DNA from: Rhizobium subbaraonis
GTDB taxonomy: Bacteria > Pseudomonadota > Alphaproteobacteria > Rhizobiales > Rhizobiaceae
DNA: 64,000 bases
NCBI RefSeq assembly: GCF_900220975.1
Contig: NZ_OBQD01000001.1
Location: 62,001-126,000 of the forward strand
Direction of reading: 5' to 3'
The notes under the pieces were generated by a model. The model ran no database searches, was not told where the DNA came from, and saw only the letters and a list, made by a program, of their open reading frames with translations. Both the position numbers and the translations under genes were made by a program. Below are positions 1-8,787 of this stretch, piece by piece (position 1 is the stretch's first letter; each line of letters starts with the position of its first letter).

Positions 1-16
1 ACAAGGGGGAGCGACC

Positions 17-1276
17 ATGAAAAGACTGCTGACTGCCGCATTGTTCGCCGCGATGATGTCGGGGACGGCGCTGGCCGACACGACGCTGAAGCTCGTCGAG
101 GTCATCACCAGCCCCGAGCGCACCGAGACGCTGAAATCAATCGTCGGCAAGTTCGAGGCCGAGAACCCGGGCACCAAGGTCGAGATCATCTCGCTGCCCT
201 GGGGCGAGGCGTTCCAGAAGTTCGCCACCATGGTCTCCGCCGGCGAGATCCCCGACGTGATGGAAATGCCCGACACCTGGCTGTCGCTCTATGCCAACAA
301 CGGCATGCTGGAGAGCCTCGAGCCCTATCTGTCCAAATGGGAGCACACCTCGGGCCTGACGGCCCGCGCGCTCGAACTCGGCCGCGACGTCAACGACACC
401 GCCTACATGCTGCCCTACGGCTTCTATCTGCGCGCCATGTTCTACAACAAGAAGCTGCTTGAGGAAGCCGGCGTCTCCGAGCCGCCCAAGACGATGGACG
501 AATTCGCGGAAGCCGCCAAGAAGGTCTCCGCACTCCCCGGCAAGTCCGGCTACTGCCTGCGCGGCGGCCCGGGCGGCCTCAACGGCTGGATGATGTTCGG
601 CGCCACCATGGCCGGCGACAACAAGTTCTTCAACGAGGACGGCACCTCGACCATGAACAGCGAGGGCTGGGTCAAGGGCCTGACCTGGCTGATCGATCTC
701 TACAAGAACGGCTATGCGCCCAAGGACAGCGTCAACTGGGGCTTCAACGAGATCGTCGCCGGCTTCTACAGCGGCACCTGCGCCTTCCTCGACCAGGACC
801 CCGACGCGCTGATCGCGATCGCCGAGCGCATGAAGGCCGAGGACTACGGCATCATCACCATGCCGAAGGGCCCGTCCGGCAAGACCTTCCCGACCATCGG
901 CTATGCCGGCTGGTCGATGATGGCGGCGAGCGAGAACAAGGACCTCTCCTGGAAGCTGATCGAGACGCTGGAAGGCCCGCAAGGCAACATCGAGTGGAAC
1001 AAGCGCACCGGCGCGCTGCCGGTCCACACCTCCGCCGAGAAGGATCCCTTCTATGCCAGCGAGCAGTTCAAGGGCTGGTTTGCCGAGCTTGAGGACAAGG
1101 ACGCCGTGCCGACGGTGATGCCGACCTACCTCGAGGAGTTCGCCTTCTTCAAGGACTCGCTGGTGATCCAGACCTCGCAGAAGGCGCTGCTTGGCGAGAT
1201 CACGCCGCAGGAACTGGCCGACCAGTGGGCCGAGTACCTGACCAAGGCGCAACAGAAGTATCTGGCGAAGAAGTAG
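17..1276 (+). CDS. ABC transporter sugar-type substrate-binding protein
   Basis: Periplasmic solute-binding protein of the MalE/UgpB type (family 1 extracellular binding protein) that delivers a sugar or related solute to the permease pair encoded downstream. The 419-residue product starts with a clear signal peptide (KR, a hydrophobic stretch, then ALA-D, cleavage after about residue 20) and has the usual length for the family. A strong AAGGGGGAGC ribosome site lies just before the ATG. Three genes for two permeases and an ATPase follow on the same strand, so this is the first visible gene of a complete importer operon. The regulator, if linked, lies left of the window. The substrate cannot be read from the sequence. 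Confidence 0.93.
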   Translation: MKRLLTAALFAAMMSGTALADTTLKLVEVITSPERTETLKSIVGKFEAENPGTKVEIISLPWGEAFQKFATMVSAGEIPDVMEMPDTWLSLYANNGMLESLEPYLSKWEHTSGLTARALELGRDVNDTAYMLPYGFYLRAMFYNKKLLEEAGVSEPPKTMDEFAEAAKKVSALPGKSGYCLRGGPGGLNGWMMFGATMAGDNKFFNEDGTSTMNSEGWVKGLTWLIDLYKNGYAPKDSVNWGFNEIVAGFYSGTCAFLDQDPDALIAIAERMKAEDYGIITMPKGPSGKTFPTIGYAGWSMMAASENKDLSWKLIETLEGPQGNIEWNKRTGALPVHTSAEKDPFYASEQFKGWFAELEDKDAVPTVMPTYLEEFAFFKDSLVIQTSQKALLGEITPQELADQWAEYLTKAQQKYLAKK

Positions 1277-1360
1277 GTTTGGGGTGTCGGTAGCGGTGCG
1301 AGCGTATGTCTGGCCCATATCGTGGCCGACCTCAGCGCTCCCACGCGCCGCCACAGACGG

Positions 1361-1471
1361 CCCCTCACCCTAGGCCCTCTCCCCGCAAGCGGGGAGAGGG
1401 GACTGGCAACGTTGCGGCGATCGCCCTTCTCCCCGCTTGCGGGGAGAAAGTGCCGGCAGGCGGATGAGGGG
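1361..1471. repeat. RIME-like palindromic intergenic repeat
   Basis: A 111-bp element bounded by CCCCTCA (1361-1367) and its complement TGAGGGG (1465-1471). It holds two large palindromes: CCCTCTCCCCGC-AA-GCGGGGAGAGGG near 1375-1401 and CTTCTCCCCGC-TT-GCGGGGAGAA near 1425-1449. Size and two-palindrome layout match the Rhizobium-specific intergenic mosaic element RIME1 as I recall it. It sits between the binding-protein and permease genes, where the RNA hairpins may damp read-through or stabilise the upstream transcript, so that the binding protein is made in excess. Confidence 0.75.
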
Positions 1472-1568
1472 TAGCGCCAGCCTTTCTCCATGGCCGCGTC
1501 GGGCAAGATTCTTATGCGCGCCGATCCTTGCGCGCCGGCACCAAGACGACAATGGAAGACTTGCGACA

Positions 1569-2489
1569 ATGCACCAGCCGATCAAAAAGCATCGCCCGCC
1601 GCTGAAAAAGCGGCTTGCCGATGCCTCGGAGCCCTATCTCTACAGTGCGCCGGCGCTGATCCTGATCGTTGCGGTCATGCTTGTGCCGCTCGTTGTCGGC
1701 ATCTCCTATGCCTTCCGGGACATCCAGCTTTTGAACCCGTTTTCCGGCGGCTTCGTCGGCCTCGACCATTTCCGCGCTCTGGGCCAGGACGAGGCCTTTT
1801 ACGGCGCGCTGCGCAACACGCTGTGGTGGACCGGTGCCTCGGTCTTTTTGCAGTTCACCTTCGGCCTGATCCTCGCGCTCCTGCTCGACAAGCCGTTCTA
1901 TGGTCGCGGCCTCGTACAGGCGTTGGTCTTTCTTCCCTGGGCGGTGCCGAGCTTCCTCGCCGGTCTCAACTGGGCCTGGCTGTTCAATCCGGTCATCGGC
2001 CCGCTGCCGCACTGGTTCACCGCGCTCGGCCTGATGGATGAGCCGCACAACATCCTTTCCGATCCGCATCTTGCCATGTGGGGGCCGATCGCGGCGAACG
2101 TCTGGTGGGGCATCCCCTTCTTCGCCATTACGCTCCTTGCCGCCCTGCAGGCGATCCCGCGCGATCTTTACGAAGCCGCCTCGATCGACGGTGCCGGCCC
2201 CGTCCAGCGGTTCATGTCGATCACGCTGCCCTTTCTCGCGCCGACGATCGCCATCACCGTGCTTCTCCGCACCGTCTGGATCTCCAACTTCGCCGACCTG
2301 ATCGTCGTCATGACCAATGGCGGCCCGGCCGACCGCACCCAGATCGTGGCGAGCTACATTTTCACCCAGGCGTTCAAGCGGCTCGATTTCGGCTATGCCT
2401 CTGCGATCGCGCTCGTGCTGCTGGCACTGCTGCTCGTCTATTCGATGCTGATCGTGCTGCTTCGCCAGACCATGCTGAACAAGGGCTGA
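1569..2489 (+). CDS. ABC transporter permease, MalF type
   Basis: Inner-membrane permease of the binding-protein-dependent family (MalF/UgpA type), 306 residues with about six membrane segments. The cytoplasmic EAA loop that docks on the ATPase is visible near residue 201 (EAASIDGAG, followed by a conserved LP). I chose the ATG at 1569 (MHQPIKKHR) because the longer reading frame upstream runs through the palindromic repeat and has no transporter-like sequence. It lies 4 bp before the next permease gene, which implies co-translation of the two membrane subunits. Confidence 0.92.
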   Translation: MHQPIKKHRPPLKKRLADASEPYLYSAPALILIVAVMLVPLVVGISYAFRDIQLLNPFSGGFVGLDHFRALGQDEAFYGALRNTLWWTGASVFLQFTFGLILALLLDKPFYGRGLVQALVFLPWAVPSFLAGLNWAWLFNPVIGPLPHWFTALGLMDEPHNILSDPHLAMWGPIAANVWWGIPFFAITLLAALQAIPRDLYEAASIDGAGPVQRFMSITLPFLAPTIAITVLLRTVWISNFADLIVVMTNGGPADRTQIVASYIFTQAFKRLDFGYASAIALVLLALLLVYSMLIVLLRQTMLNKG

Positions 2490-2493
2490 GCCA

Positions 2494-3327
2494 ATGAGAA
2501 CCCGCAGCCTCCTCCTCACCGGTGCGCATCGTCTGGCGATCCTCGCCTATGTCGTCTTCGCGCTCTTTCCGCTATTCTGGCTCCTGAAGGTCTCGGTTAC
2601 GCCGAACGACCTGCTCTACAGCGAGGGCGTGCGCATGTGGCCGTCGCGGATGACGTTCGAGCATTTCAATTTCGTCATCGCCCACAGCGCCTTTCCGACC
2701 TTCTTCAAGAACAGCCTGATCGTCGCCGGCGCCACGGCCGTCGTCGTCACCATCCTCGCCTCGCTGTCCGGCTACGCGCTGTCGCGCTTCTCCTTCCGGG
2801 CGAAGTACTGGATCGTGGCGCTGATGCTGATCACCCAGATGTTCCCGCTGGTCATGCTGGTGGCGCCGATCTTCAAGATGCTGTCGCCGCTAGGGCTGAC
2901 CAACAGCCTGACCGGCCTCGTCATCGTCTACTCCGCCTTCAACGTCCCCTTCGCCACCTTCCTGATGCAGTCCTTCTTCGACGGCATTCCGAAGGACCTG
3001 GAGGAGGCGGCGATGATCGACGGCGCCACCCAGTTCGTGGCCTTCCGCCAGATCATCCTGCCGCTGACGCTGCCGGGCATCGCCGCCACCCTCGGCTTCG
3101 TCTTCACCGCCGCCTGGAGCGAGCTTCTGTTCGCGCTGATGCTGATCTCCGGCAACGACGCGGCGACGTTCCCGGTCGGGCTTCTCACCTTCGTCTCCAA
3201 GTTCTCCGTGGACTTCGGGCAGATGATGGCCGCCGGCGTGCTCGCGCTGATCCCGGCCTGCCTGTTCTTCCTCCTCATCCAGCGCTATCTCGTGCAGGGC
3301 CTGACGGCCGGCGCGGTCAAGGGATAA
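2494..3327 (+). CDS. ABC transporter permease, MalG type
   Basis: Second inner-membrane subunit of the importer, 277 residues, MalG/UgpE type. The EAA loop is at about residue 170 (EEAAMIDGA, then LPLTLPG). Six hydrophobic segments are apparent, with the first directly after the start ([18 protein letters not shown]). The stop codon TAA overlaps the first base of the ATPase start (TAATG), a sign of translational coupling. Confidence 0.93.
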   Translation: MRTRSLLLTGAHRLAILAYVVFALFPLFWLLKVSVTPNDLLYSEGVRMWPSRMTFEHFNFVIAHSAFPTFFKNSLIVAGATAVVVTILASLSGYALSRFSFRAKYWIVALMLITQMFPLVMLVAPIFKMLSPLGLTNSLTGLVIVYSAFNVPFATFLMQSFFDGIPKDLEEAAMIDGATQFVAFRQIILPLTLPGIAATLGFVFTAAWSELLFALMLISGNDAATFPVGLLTFVSKFSVDFGQMMAAGVLALIPACLFFLLIQRYLVQGLTAGAVKG

Positions 3328-4418
3328 TGGCCATGGCTTCCATCGATATCGAAAGCGTCCGCAAGAGCTACGGCTCGTTTCCCGTCCTGCACGGCGTCGA
3401 CCTTGAGATCAAGGATGGCGAGTTCATCGTCCTCGTCGGCCCCTCCGGCTGCGGCAAGTCCACGCTGCTGCGGATGATTGCGGGACTGGAGGAGGTGACC
3501 GGCGGGGAGATCCGCATCTCCGGCAACCGCGTCAACGATCTGGCACCCAAGGACCGCGACATCGCCATGGTGTTCCAGTCCTACGCGCTCTATCCGCACA
3601 TGAGCGTGGCGGACAACATGAGCTACAGCCTGCGGCTGAGGAAGACGGCGAAGGAGAAGATCGCCAGTGCCGTCGGCAGCGCCGCCAAAAAACTCGGGCT
3701 CGATCCGCTTCTGGAGCGCCGGCCGAAGGCATTGTCCGGCGGCCAGCGGCAGCGCGTCGCCATGGGGCGCGCCATCGTCCGCCAGCCCAAGGCCTTCCTG
3801 TTCGACGAGCCGCTGTCGAACCTCGACGCCCGCCTGCGCGAGCAGATGCGCGCCGAGATCAAGAAGCTGCACGCCGACCTTAAGGCCACCTCGATCTACG
3901 TCACCCACGACCAGATCGAGGCGATGACGCTCGCCGACCGCATCGTCGCCATGCATGGCGGCATCGTCCAGCAGGTCGGCACGCCGCTGGAACTCTACGA
4001 CACCCCTGCAAATCTCTTCGTCGCAGGCTTCATCGGCTCGCCGGGCATGAATTTCCTCGAGGGCCGATATGTGGTCGGAGGAGGGGCAGGGGCTGCAGGC
4101 GAGGGGGCGGGCATCCGGCTTTCGGACGGCACGGTGGTCCCGGTCGCACCTCGCGCCGGTCTCGCACCGGACGCCGCAGCGACGCTCGGCATTCGCCCCG
4201 AGCACGTCGTCATCGCCGAAAACGGCATGCTGGAGGCCGGCGTTGACCTCGTCGAACCCACGGGCTTCGGTATCATCCTCCACCTGTCCCTGCATGGCCT
4301 CCCGTTCAAGATCTTCACGCTCGACCGCGACGCACTCTCTGCCGGCCCCACGGTCCGCGTCGACTTTCCGCAAAAGCACCTGCACGTCTTCGACGAGGCG
4401 GGCAACCGGGCGGATTGA
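3327..4418 (+). CDS. ABC transporter ATPase, MalK/UgpC type
   Basis: Cytoplasmic ATPase that powers the importer, 363 residues. Visible elements: Walker [10 protein letters not shown] near residue 38, Q-loop FQSYALYPH, signature LSGGQRQR near residue 136, Walker B FLFDEPLS near 156, H-loop VTHD near 191, and a C-terminal TOBE-like regulatory domain (IRPEHV near residue 290). The start at 3327 overlaps the preceding stop (TAATG); a second in-frame ATG at 3333 is possible. A glycine-rich insertion (about residues 250-262) in the linker before the TOBE part is unusual. This gene completes the operon that begins at the left edge. Confidence 0.95.
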   Translation: MAMASIDIESVRKSYGSFPVLHGVDLEIKDGEFIVLVGPSGCGKSTLLRMIAGLEEVTGGEIRISGNRVNDLAPKDRDIAMVFQSYALYPHMSVADNMSYSLRLRKTAKEKIASAVGSAAKKLGLDPLLERRPKALSGGQRQRVAMGRAIVRQPKAFLFDEPLSNLDARLREQMRAEIKKLHADLKATSIYVTHDQIEAMTLADRIVAMHGGIVQQVGTPLELYDTPANLFVAGFIGSPGMNFLEGRYVVGGGAGAAGEGAGIRLSDGTVVPVAPRAGLAPDAAATLGIRPEHVVIAENGMLEAGVDLVEPTGFGIILHLSLHGLPFKIFTLDRDALSAGPTVRVDFPQKHLHVFDEAGNRAD

Positions 4419-4459
4419 AGTCGTCGGCGACCGCCGCGCGAAATGATTGCCCGTGACCC

Positions 4460-4572
4460 TGATCGTGACCTGACCCTCGCCCCGCCTGCGGGCAGAAGGT
4501 GCAGGCTGGCGGATGCGGGACGGGACCGGCCTTCCTGCCCGCTGTGAAAAAGGGGCGCCGGATGAGAGGCAG
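4460..4572. repeat. degenerate RIME-like repeat remnant
   Basis: Between the ATPase gene and the convergent GST gene, the bases TGACCCTCGCCCCGCC..GGCAGAAGGTGCAGGCTGGCGGATG are a decayed relative of the right half of the element at 1361-1471 (shared AGAA-GTGC-GGC-GGCGGATG backbone). A second GGATGAGAGG end motif follows at about 4559. The palindromes are broken. The remnant occupies most of the gap and offers a possible transcript end for both converging genes. Confidence 0.45.
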
Positions 4573-4582
4573 AGGCCGCCAC

Positions 4583-5242
4583 TCAATCGCGATCCGGCGC
4601 GCCGAGCGGGAACAGCTTGCGAAACGGCCGTGCCTCGTCCACCGCCCGGGCGAAGGAAGGGCGGGCGCGCAGGCGGTCGCGGTAGGCGCGCAGGTTTTCG
4701 AACTTGCGGTCGATTGCATGTGTCCAGTCGGAATAGAAGAGCGCCGGCGCGGCCGCGCAATCGGCGAGGCTGAAACCGTCGCCGGCGGCCCATGAGCGTC
4801 CCTCCAGTTTCCGGTCGAGCCAGAGATAGGCGCGATCGAGCATCGTGCGGGCATCCGCCACGCCGTGGGCGTCGCGGTCGGCTGCGGGCCTGATCGCGTC
4901 GAACACGATCTTCTGCATCGGGGTCATGACGTAGTTGTCGAAGATCCGGTCGAGCATCCGCACCTCCAGCGCCGCATCGGCCGCACTCGGGATCGGCTTG
5001 AACGGCCCCGGAAAGGCCTGGTCGAGATATTCGATGATGATGGTCGCCTCCAGCAGCGTCTTTTCGCCGTCGACGAGGACGGGAAAGCGCTTCACCGGCC
5101 ACAGCGCCTCGAATTCGGCGAGCACGTCCGGATGTTCCTGGGCCAGCAGGCGGAACTCGAAAGGGATCTCGTTTTCGTAGAGCGCGATCAGCACCTTCTG
5201 GCAATAGGCCGAGAAAGGGTGTGCGTAGAGAATGGGTTTCAC
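4583..5242 (-). CDS. glutathione S-transferase family protein
   Basis: Cytosolic GST-fold protein of 219 residues. The N-terminal thioredoxin-like domain carries FSAYCQKV near residue 10, where the Ser/Cys pair would contact glutathione, then the cis-proline segment RFPVLVD and the LLEATIIIEYL motif that binds the gamma-glutamyl group. The C-terminal helical domain follows (ADCAAAPALFYSDW). It resembles omega/beta-like bacterial GSTs. It is a single gene convergent with the ABC operon. A perfect 21-bp dyad lies 45 bp upstream of its start and is a likely operator. The substrate is unknown; detoxification by glutathione conjugation or thiol transfer is expected. Confidence 0.88.
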   Translation of the reverse strand: MKPILYAHPFSAYCQKVLIALYENEIPFEFRLLAQEHPDVLAEFEALWPVKRFPVLVDGEKTLLEATIIIEYLDQAFPGPFKPIPSAADAALEVRMLDRIFDNYVMTPMQKIVFDAIRPAADRDAHGVADARTMLDRAYLWLDRKLEGRSWAAGDGFSLADCAAAPALFYSDWTHAIDRKFENLRAYRDRLRARPSFARAVDEARPFRKLFPLGAPDRD

Positions 5243-5833
5243 GTCGTCCTCCCGTCCATCTCCTCAATGCCGAAAGGCTAGCAATACTGATTGCATTTTG
5301 CAATCAGATTGAGCCGTACCCCGCTTCCGGCCTCGCCGGTCAGGTCAGCTTCCGCCGGCGCTCCAGCTCCGCAGCCGTCGGCTCGTCGAATTCGAACGAC
5401 CCTGTCCTTGCGTCGCCGGAACGGACATATCTGTTCATCGTCACGCCCAGCGGCGAGGCCCTGGAGTAGACGCGCCGACAATGATCTTCCTCATCTCTCC
5501 CTGTGCGACCGGTGCGTGTCTGGTTCAAGGACGTATCTCTGCCCCCGGCTCCGACAAGCTCGGCTCGGAAAGCGACCGGTTGACTGCTGCGCCGCCAAAA
5601 GTGCGTGATTTCTGTCGCATCCTTCGGCCGATTGCGCTGCCGCGGCGGGCAGGCAGGCGGATTTCCTTGTCAAACATGCGTTCTGTTGCTGTCATGTGCG
5701 GCATCGGCTGCGACGAATCGTCAGTGGGCGAGGCTCCGGGTGGATGCAGTGGGACTGGGCCTGTGGGGACCGGGTCGCACCGGAGCGACAGGGGATAGAT
5801 GATCGCTCGGGTGAGGCGATCGAGGAGAGCCAC
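5243..5833. other. 590-bp intergenic region with one doubtful mini-gene
   Basis: Apart from the GST dyad, this gap holds only a doubtful minus-strand reading frame at 5340-5438 (32 residues, starting MNRYVRSGDARTG). Its composition is protein-like and acidic, but it lacks a good ribosome site and I do not recognise it. The stretch 5440-5800 shows no convincing gene or RNA. The promoter of the outer-membrane protein gene must lie within the right end. Confidence 0.4.
5287..5307. promoter_or_regulatory. perfect 21-bp dyad upstream of the GST gene
   Basis: CTGATTGCA-TTT-TGCAATCAG is a perfect inverted repeat of 9-bp arms with a 3-bp centre. It lies 45 bp upstream of the GST start codon. Its position and symmetry fit an operator for a dimeric repressor (MarR, HxlR or TetR type). 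No regulator gene is adjacent. Confidence 0.55.
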
Positions 5834-6637
5834 ATGAAACATCGCATTGCGTCGACTTTCTTTTGCATGGGGCTGTGCATGCTTGGCCAGGGCGCCGTGG
5901 CGGCCGACATCGGTCCGGTCGCGATGACCCCGGAGGCCCAGCAGGTCGAAACCGAAAGCGGCTGGACCTTTACCTTTGCCCCCTATTTCTGGGCTGCAGG
6001 ATTGTCCGGGGACGTCGGAATGAACATCGGCCGTTTCCAACCCACCGTCGATGTGGACGCGTCCTTTGGCGACATCTGGGATCATCTCGATTTCGCGGCA
6101 ATGGCGATCGGTGAAGCCCGATATGATCGCTATAGCGTCTTCTCGGACCTCATTTATGTAAAGTTGTCCGGAACTGCCGGCACGCCCAGAGGTATTGCGG
6201 CCGACGATGCGGAAGTCGATTCCGAGACCTTCGCGGGTCTTCTCGGCGTCGGCTACTCGCTCCTGAAGGACAATACCGGCAACCTCGATATCGTCGGCGG
6301 CGTTCGCGTCTGGTCGGTCGATACGACGATTTCCCTCAGCGGCGGCCTGCTCGACGGCCGCTCGACAAGCGACGGCGAGACCTGGGTGGACGCCGTCGGC
6401 GGCGTGAAGGGCACCTATTTCCTCACGCCGAATCTCTTCCTGACCGGTTGGGGCATTGTCGGTGGCGGTGGTGCGGATATCGACTGGGACGTCGCGGCGA
6501 CGGTCGGCTACAAGTTCAACGATACCTTCTCGTCGGTCATCGGCTACCGCGCGCTCGGCGTCGACTACAGCAATGACGGCTTCGTCTTCGATGTCGTTGA
6601 GCAGGGGCCGATCATCGGCCTCGCCGTCAAGTTCTAG
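5834..6637 (+). CDS. outer-membrane beta-barrel protein
   Basis: Predicted exported barrel protein of 267 residues. The start at 5834 (MKHRIAST) has a GAGGAGAG ribosome site and begins a signal peptide ending near GAVA-ADI (about residue 23). The mature chain alternates aromatic and small residues in strand-like blocks (FTFAPYFWAAGL, ARYDRYSVFSDLIYVKLSG, VTYKF-like strands) and ends in VKF, the C-terminal phenylalanine typical of outer-membrane barrels recognised by BamA. It most resembles conserved hypothetical outer-membrane proteins of rhizobia; no specific ligand can be assigned. A rho-independent terminator follows at once, so it is monocistronic. Confidence 0.8.
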   Translation: MKHRIASTFFCMGLCMLGQGAVAADIGPVAMTPEAQQVETESGWTFTFAPYFWAAGLSGDVGMNIGRFQPTVDVDASFGDIWDHLDFAAMAIGEARYDRYSVFSDLIYVKLSGTAGTPRGIAADDAEVDSETFAGLLGVGYSLLKDNTGNLDIVGGVRVWSVDTTISLSGGLLDGRSTSDGETWVDAVGGVKGTYFLTPNLFLTGWGIVGGGGADIDWDVAATVGYKFNDTFSSVIGYRALGVDYSNDGFVFDVVEQGPIIGLAVKF

Positions 6638-6671
6638 AGCGTCCGCTCGATGGGATGCTCTGGTGACAGGA

Positions 6672-6699
6672 AAAGGCCGGTCCTCGCAGACCGGCCTTT
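6672..6699 (+). terminator. terminator after the barrel protein gene
   Basis: AAAGGCCGGT-CCTCGCAG-ACCGGCCTTT forms a perfect 10-bp stem 35 bp after the stop codon. The closing arm ends in TTT, and the arms would also work for the convergent aminotransferase gene. Confidence 0.75.
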
Positions 6700-6719
6700 C
6701 GAATGTCATGGCGCGCTGG

Positions 6720-8057
6720 TCACTTCGCCCGCTTCAGCGCCTCGCCCAGGACCGAGACGATTTCCTCGAAGTGCATCTTCTCGGCGATCAGCGGCGGTGA
6801 GAATGCGATGATGTCGCCGGTGACGCGGATCAGCAGGCCCTTTTCGAAGCAGTCGACGAAGACGTCGTAGGCCCGCGCGCCCACGGCACCGTCGCGCGAC
6901 GACAGCTCGATGCCGGCAATCAGTCCGATCGTGCGGATGTCGATGACATGCGGCAGGCCCTTCAGCGAGTGCATCGCCGCGTGCCAGTCGTCCTGCAGGT
7001 CGGCGGCGCGCGTGAGCAGGCCCTCGTCGCGATAGATGTCGAGCGTGGCGATGCCGGCAGCGCAGGCGGCCGGATGGCCGGAATAGGTGTAGCCGTGGAA
7101 CAGCTCGATCGCGCCCTCCGGGCCCTGCATCAGCGCGTCGTGAACCTTGCGGCTGGTGAACACCGCGCCCATCGGGATCGCGCCGTTGGTCAGGCCCTTG
7201 GCCGTGGTGACGATATCGGGCGTGACGCCGAAGAAATCCGTGGCGAACGGCGCACCGAGGCGGCCGAAGCCGGTGATGACTTCGTCGAAGATGAGGATGA
7301 TACCGTGCTTGTCGCAGATCGACCGCAGCCGCTCGAGATAGCCCTTCGGCGGCACCAGCACGCCGGTGGAGCCGGCGACCGGCTCGACGATGCAGGCGGC
7401 GATCGTCTCCGCACCATGCAGTGCCACCAGCCTTTCGAGGTCGTCGGCCAGTTCCGCACCGTGCTCGGGCTGGCCTTTCGCATAGGCGTTCTTCGCAAGA
7501 TCGTGCGTGTGACGCAGGTGATCGGAGCCGGGAAGCTGTGGGAAGACGCGGCGATTGTTGACGAGGCCGCCGACCGAAATCCCGCCGAAGCCGACGCCGT
7601 GATAGCCGCGCTCGCGGCCGATCAGGCGCGTCCGCGTGCCCTGGCCGATCGCGCGCTGGTAGGCGATCGCGATCTTCAGCGCGGTATCGACCGATTCCGA
7701 ACCCGAGCCGGTATAGAAGATGCGGTCGAGCTTGGCGCCGGCAGGCCCGGGCGCGATCTCCGCCAGCCGCTCGGCGAAGTCGAAGGCGATCGGGTGCCCC
7801 ATCTGGAAGGACGGCGCATAGTCCAGCGTCGACAGTTGGCGCTCGACGGCGGCGGCGATCTGGCGGCGGCCGTGGCCGGCGTTGACGCACCAGAGCCCCG
7901 CCGTGCCGTCCAGCACCTTGCGGCCGTCATGCGTGGTGTAGTGCATGCCCTCGGCACCGGCGAGCAGGCGGGGGGCTGCCTTGAACTGGCGGTTGGCGGT
8001 GAACGGCATCCAGTAGCTGTCGAGCACCGGCGCGTTGGGCTTGTTGTGAACGTTCAT
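6720..8057 (-). CDS. class III aminotransferase (beta-alanine/omega-amino acid:pyruvate type)
   Basis: PLP-dependent class III transaminase of 445 residues. Features: N-terminal DSYWMPFTANRQFK typical of omega-amino acid:pyruvate transaminases, GSGSESVDTALK for phosphate binding, IVEPVAGS, the FDEVITGFGR segment with the PLP-contacting Asp, and the Schiff-base lysine K287 in TTAKGL. It would move the amino group of beta-alanine or another omega-amine or polyamine derivative to pyruvate. It diverges from an XRE-cupin regulator of the PuuR type, which commonly controls such catabolic genes, and an inverted repeat lies between them. The exact amine donor is not visible in the sequence. Confidence 0.9.
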   Translation of the reverse strand: MNVHNKPNAPVLDSYWMPFTANRQFKAAPRLLAGAEGMHYTTHDGRKVLDGTAGLWCVNAGHGRRQIAAAVERQLSTLDYAPSFQMGHPIAFDFAERLAEIAPGPAGAKLDRIFYTGSGSESVDTALKIAIAYQRAIGQGTRTRLIGRERGYHGVGFGGISVGGLVNNRRVFPQLPGSDHLRHTHDLAKNAYAKGQPEHGAELADDLERLVALHGAETIAACIVEPVAGSTGVLVPPKGYLERLRSICDKHGIILIFDEVITGFGRLGAPFATDFFGVTPDIVTTAKGLTNGAIPMGAVFTSRKVHDALMQGPEGAIELFHGYTYSGHPAACAAGIATLDIYRDEGLLTRAADLQDDWHAAMHSLKGLPHVIDIRTIGLIAGIELSSRDGAVGARAYDVFVDCFEKGLLIRVTGDIIAFSPPLIAEKMHFEEIVSVLGEALKRAK

Positions 8058-8164
8058 GGAGATCTCCTCTGGCTGGCACGATTGAGGTCATGCTTTGCGA
8101 TCTTGAACAAGTCCTTTTCTACTTGCTATGAAGGCATTGAAAAATATGGGTCTGCCGGTCCAAT

Positions 8165-8190
8165 GTTTCGATATTTCGAACAATCGAAAC
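8165..8190. promoter_or_regulatory. inverted repeat between aminotransferase and XRE regulator genes
   Basis: GTTTCGAT-N10-ATCGAAAC forms perfect 8-bp arms, and a further TTTCGA half-site lies inside the spacer (8174-8179). It is 29 bp upstream of the regulator start and 108 bp upstream of the aminotransferase start. The placement suits an operator through which the XRE protein controls both divergent genes. Confidence 0.6.
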
Positions 8191-8218
8191 AGGCAGTGGT
8201 TGTACGGCGGGAGGTCGC

Positions 8219-8767
8219 ATGTCGGTCGACATAGGAAACAGGCTGCGCAGCCTGCGCATGGCGCACAATTTCTCCCAGCGCGAGCTTGCCAAGCGCGCCG
8301 GCGTGACGAACTCGACGATCTCGCTGATCGAGTCGAATGCCTCCAATCCCTCGGTTGGCGCACTTAAGCGGATACTGGACGGGATTCCCATCGGGCTTGC
8401 GGAATTTTTCGCCTTCGAGCCCGATCGCCCCAAGCAGGCCTTCTATCGCGCCGACGAACTTGTCGAGATCGGCAAGGGGCCGATCTCCTACCGGCAGGTC
8501 GGCGAAAACCTGTTCGGCCGCAGTCTGCAGATTCTCAAGGAGTGCTATCAGCCGGGCGCCGATACCGGCAAGGTTCCGCTGGTGCATGAGGGGGAGGAGG
8601 GCGGCATCGTGCTGTCCGGCCGCCTCGAAGTGACCGTGGACGACGAACGGCGAATCCTCGGCCCGGGCGACGCCTACTATTTCGAGAGCCGCCGCCCCCA
8701 TCGTTTCCGCTGCGTCGGGCCGGTGCCCTGCGAGGTGATCAGCGCCTGCACGCCGCCGACATTCTGA
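8219..8767 (+). CDS. XRE family transcriptional regulator with cupin domain
   Basis: A 182-residue regulator with an N-terminal Cro/C1-type helix-turn-helix (about residues 5-60; FSQRELAKRAGVTNSTIS) and a C-terminal cupin sensor domain (about 105-175; GEEGGIVLSGRLEV then GDAYYFESRRPHRF). This is the PuuR architecture, where the cupin binds a small amine or amino-acid-derived ligand. It diverges from the class III aminotransferase, which makes that gene its most likely target, and it probably controls its own promoter as well. No second gene follows on this strand. Confidence 0.92.
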   Translation: MSVDIGNRLRSLRMAHNFSQRELAKRAGVTNSTISLIESNASNPSVGALKRILDGIPIGLAEFFAFEPDRPKQAFYRADELVEIGKGPISYRQVGENLFGRSLQILKECYQPGADTGKVPLVHEGEEGGIVLSGRLEVTVDDERRILGPGDAYYFESRRPHRFRCVGPVPCEVISACTPPTF

Positions 8768-8787
8768 GCCGCGTTCGGCGGCACAGG

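Noticed and set aside
3404-3413. TTGAGATCAA as an FNR/FixK box
   Set aside because: The spacer is 2 bases instead of 6 and it lies inside the ATPase coding sequence.
3285-5303. 672-codon minus-strand open frame
   Set aside because: It lies antisense to the ATPase gene and overlaps the GST gene. Its translation is low-complexity Arg/Ala/Gly, typical of a shadow of GC-rich coding DNA.
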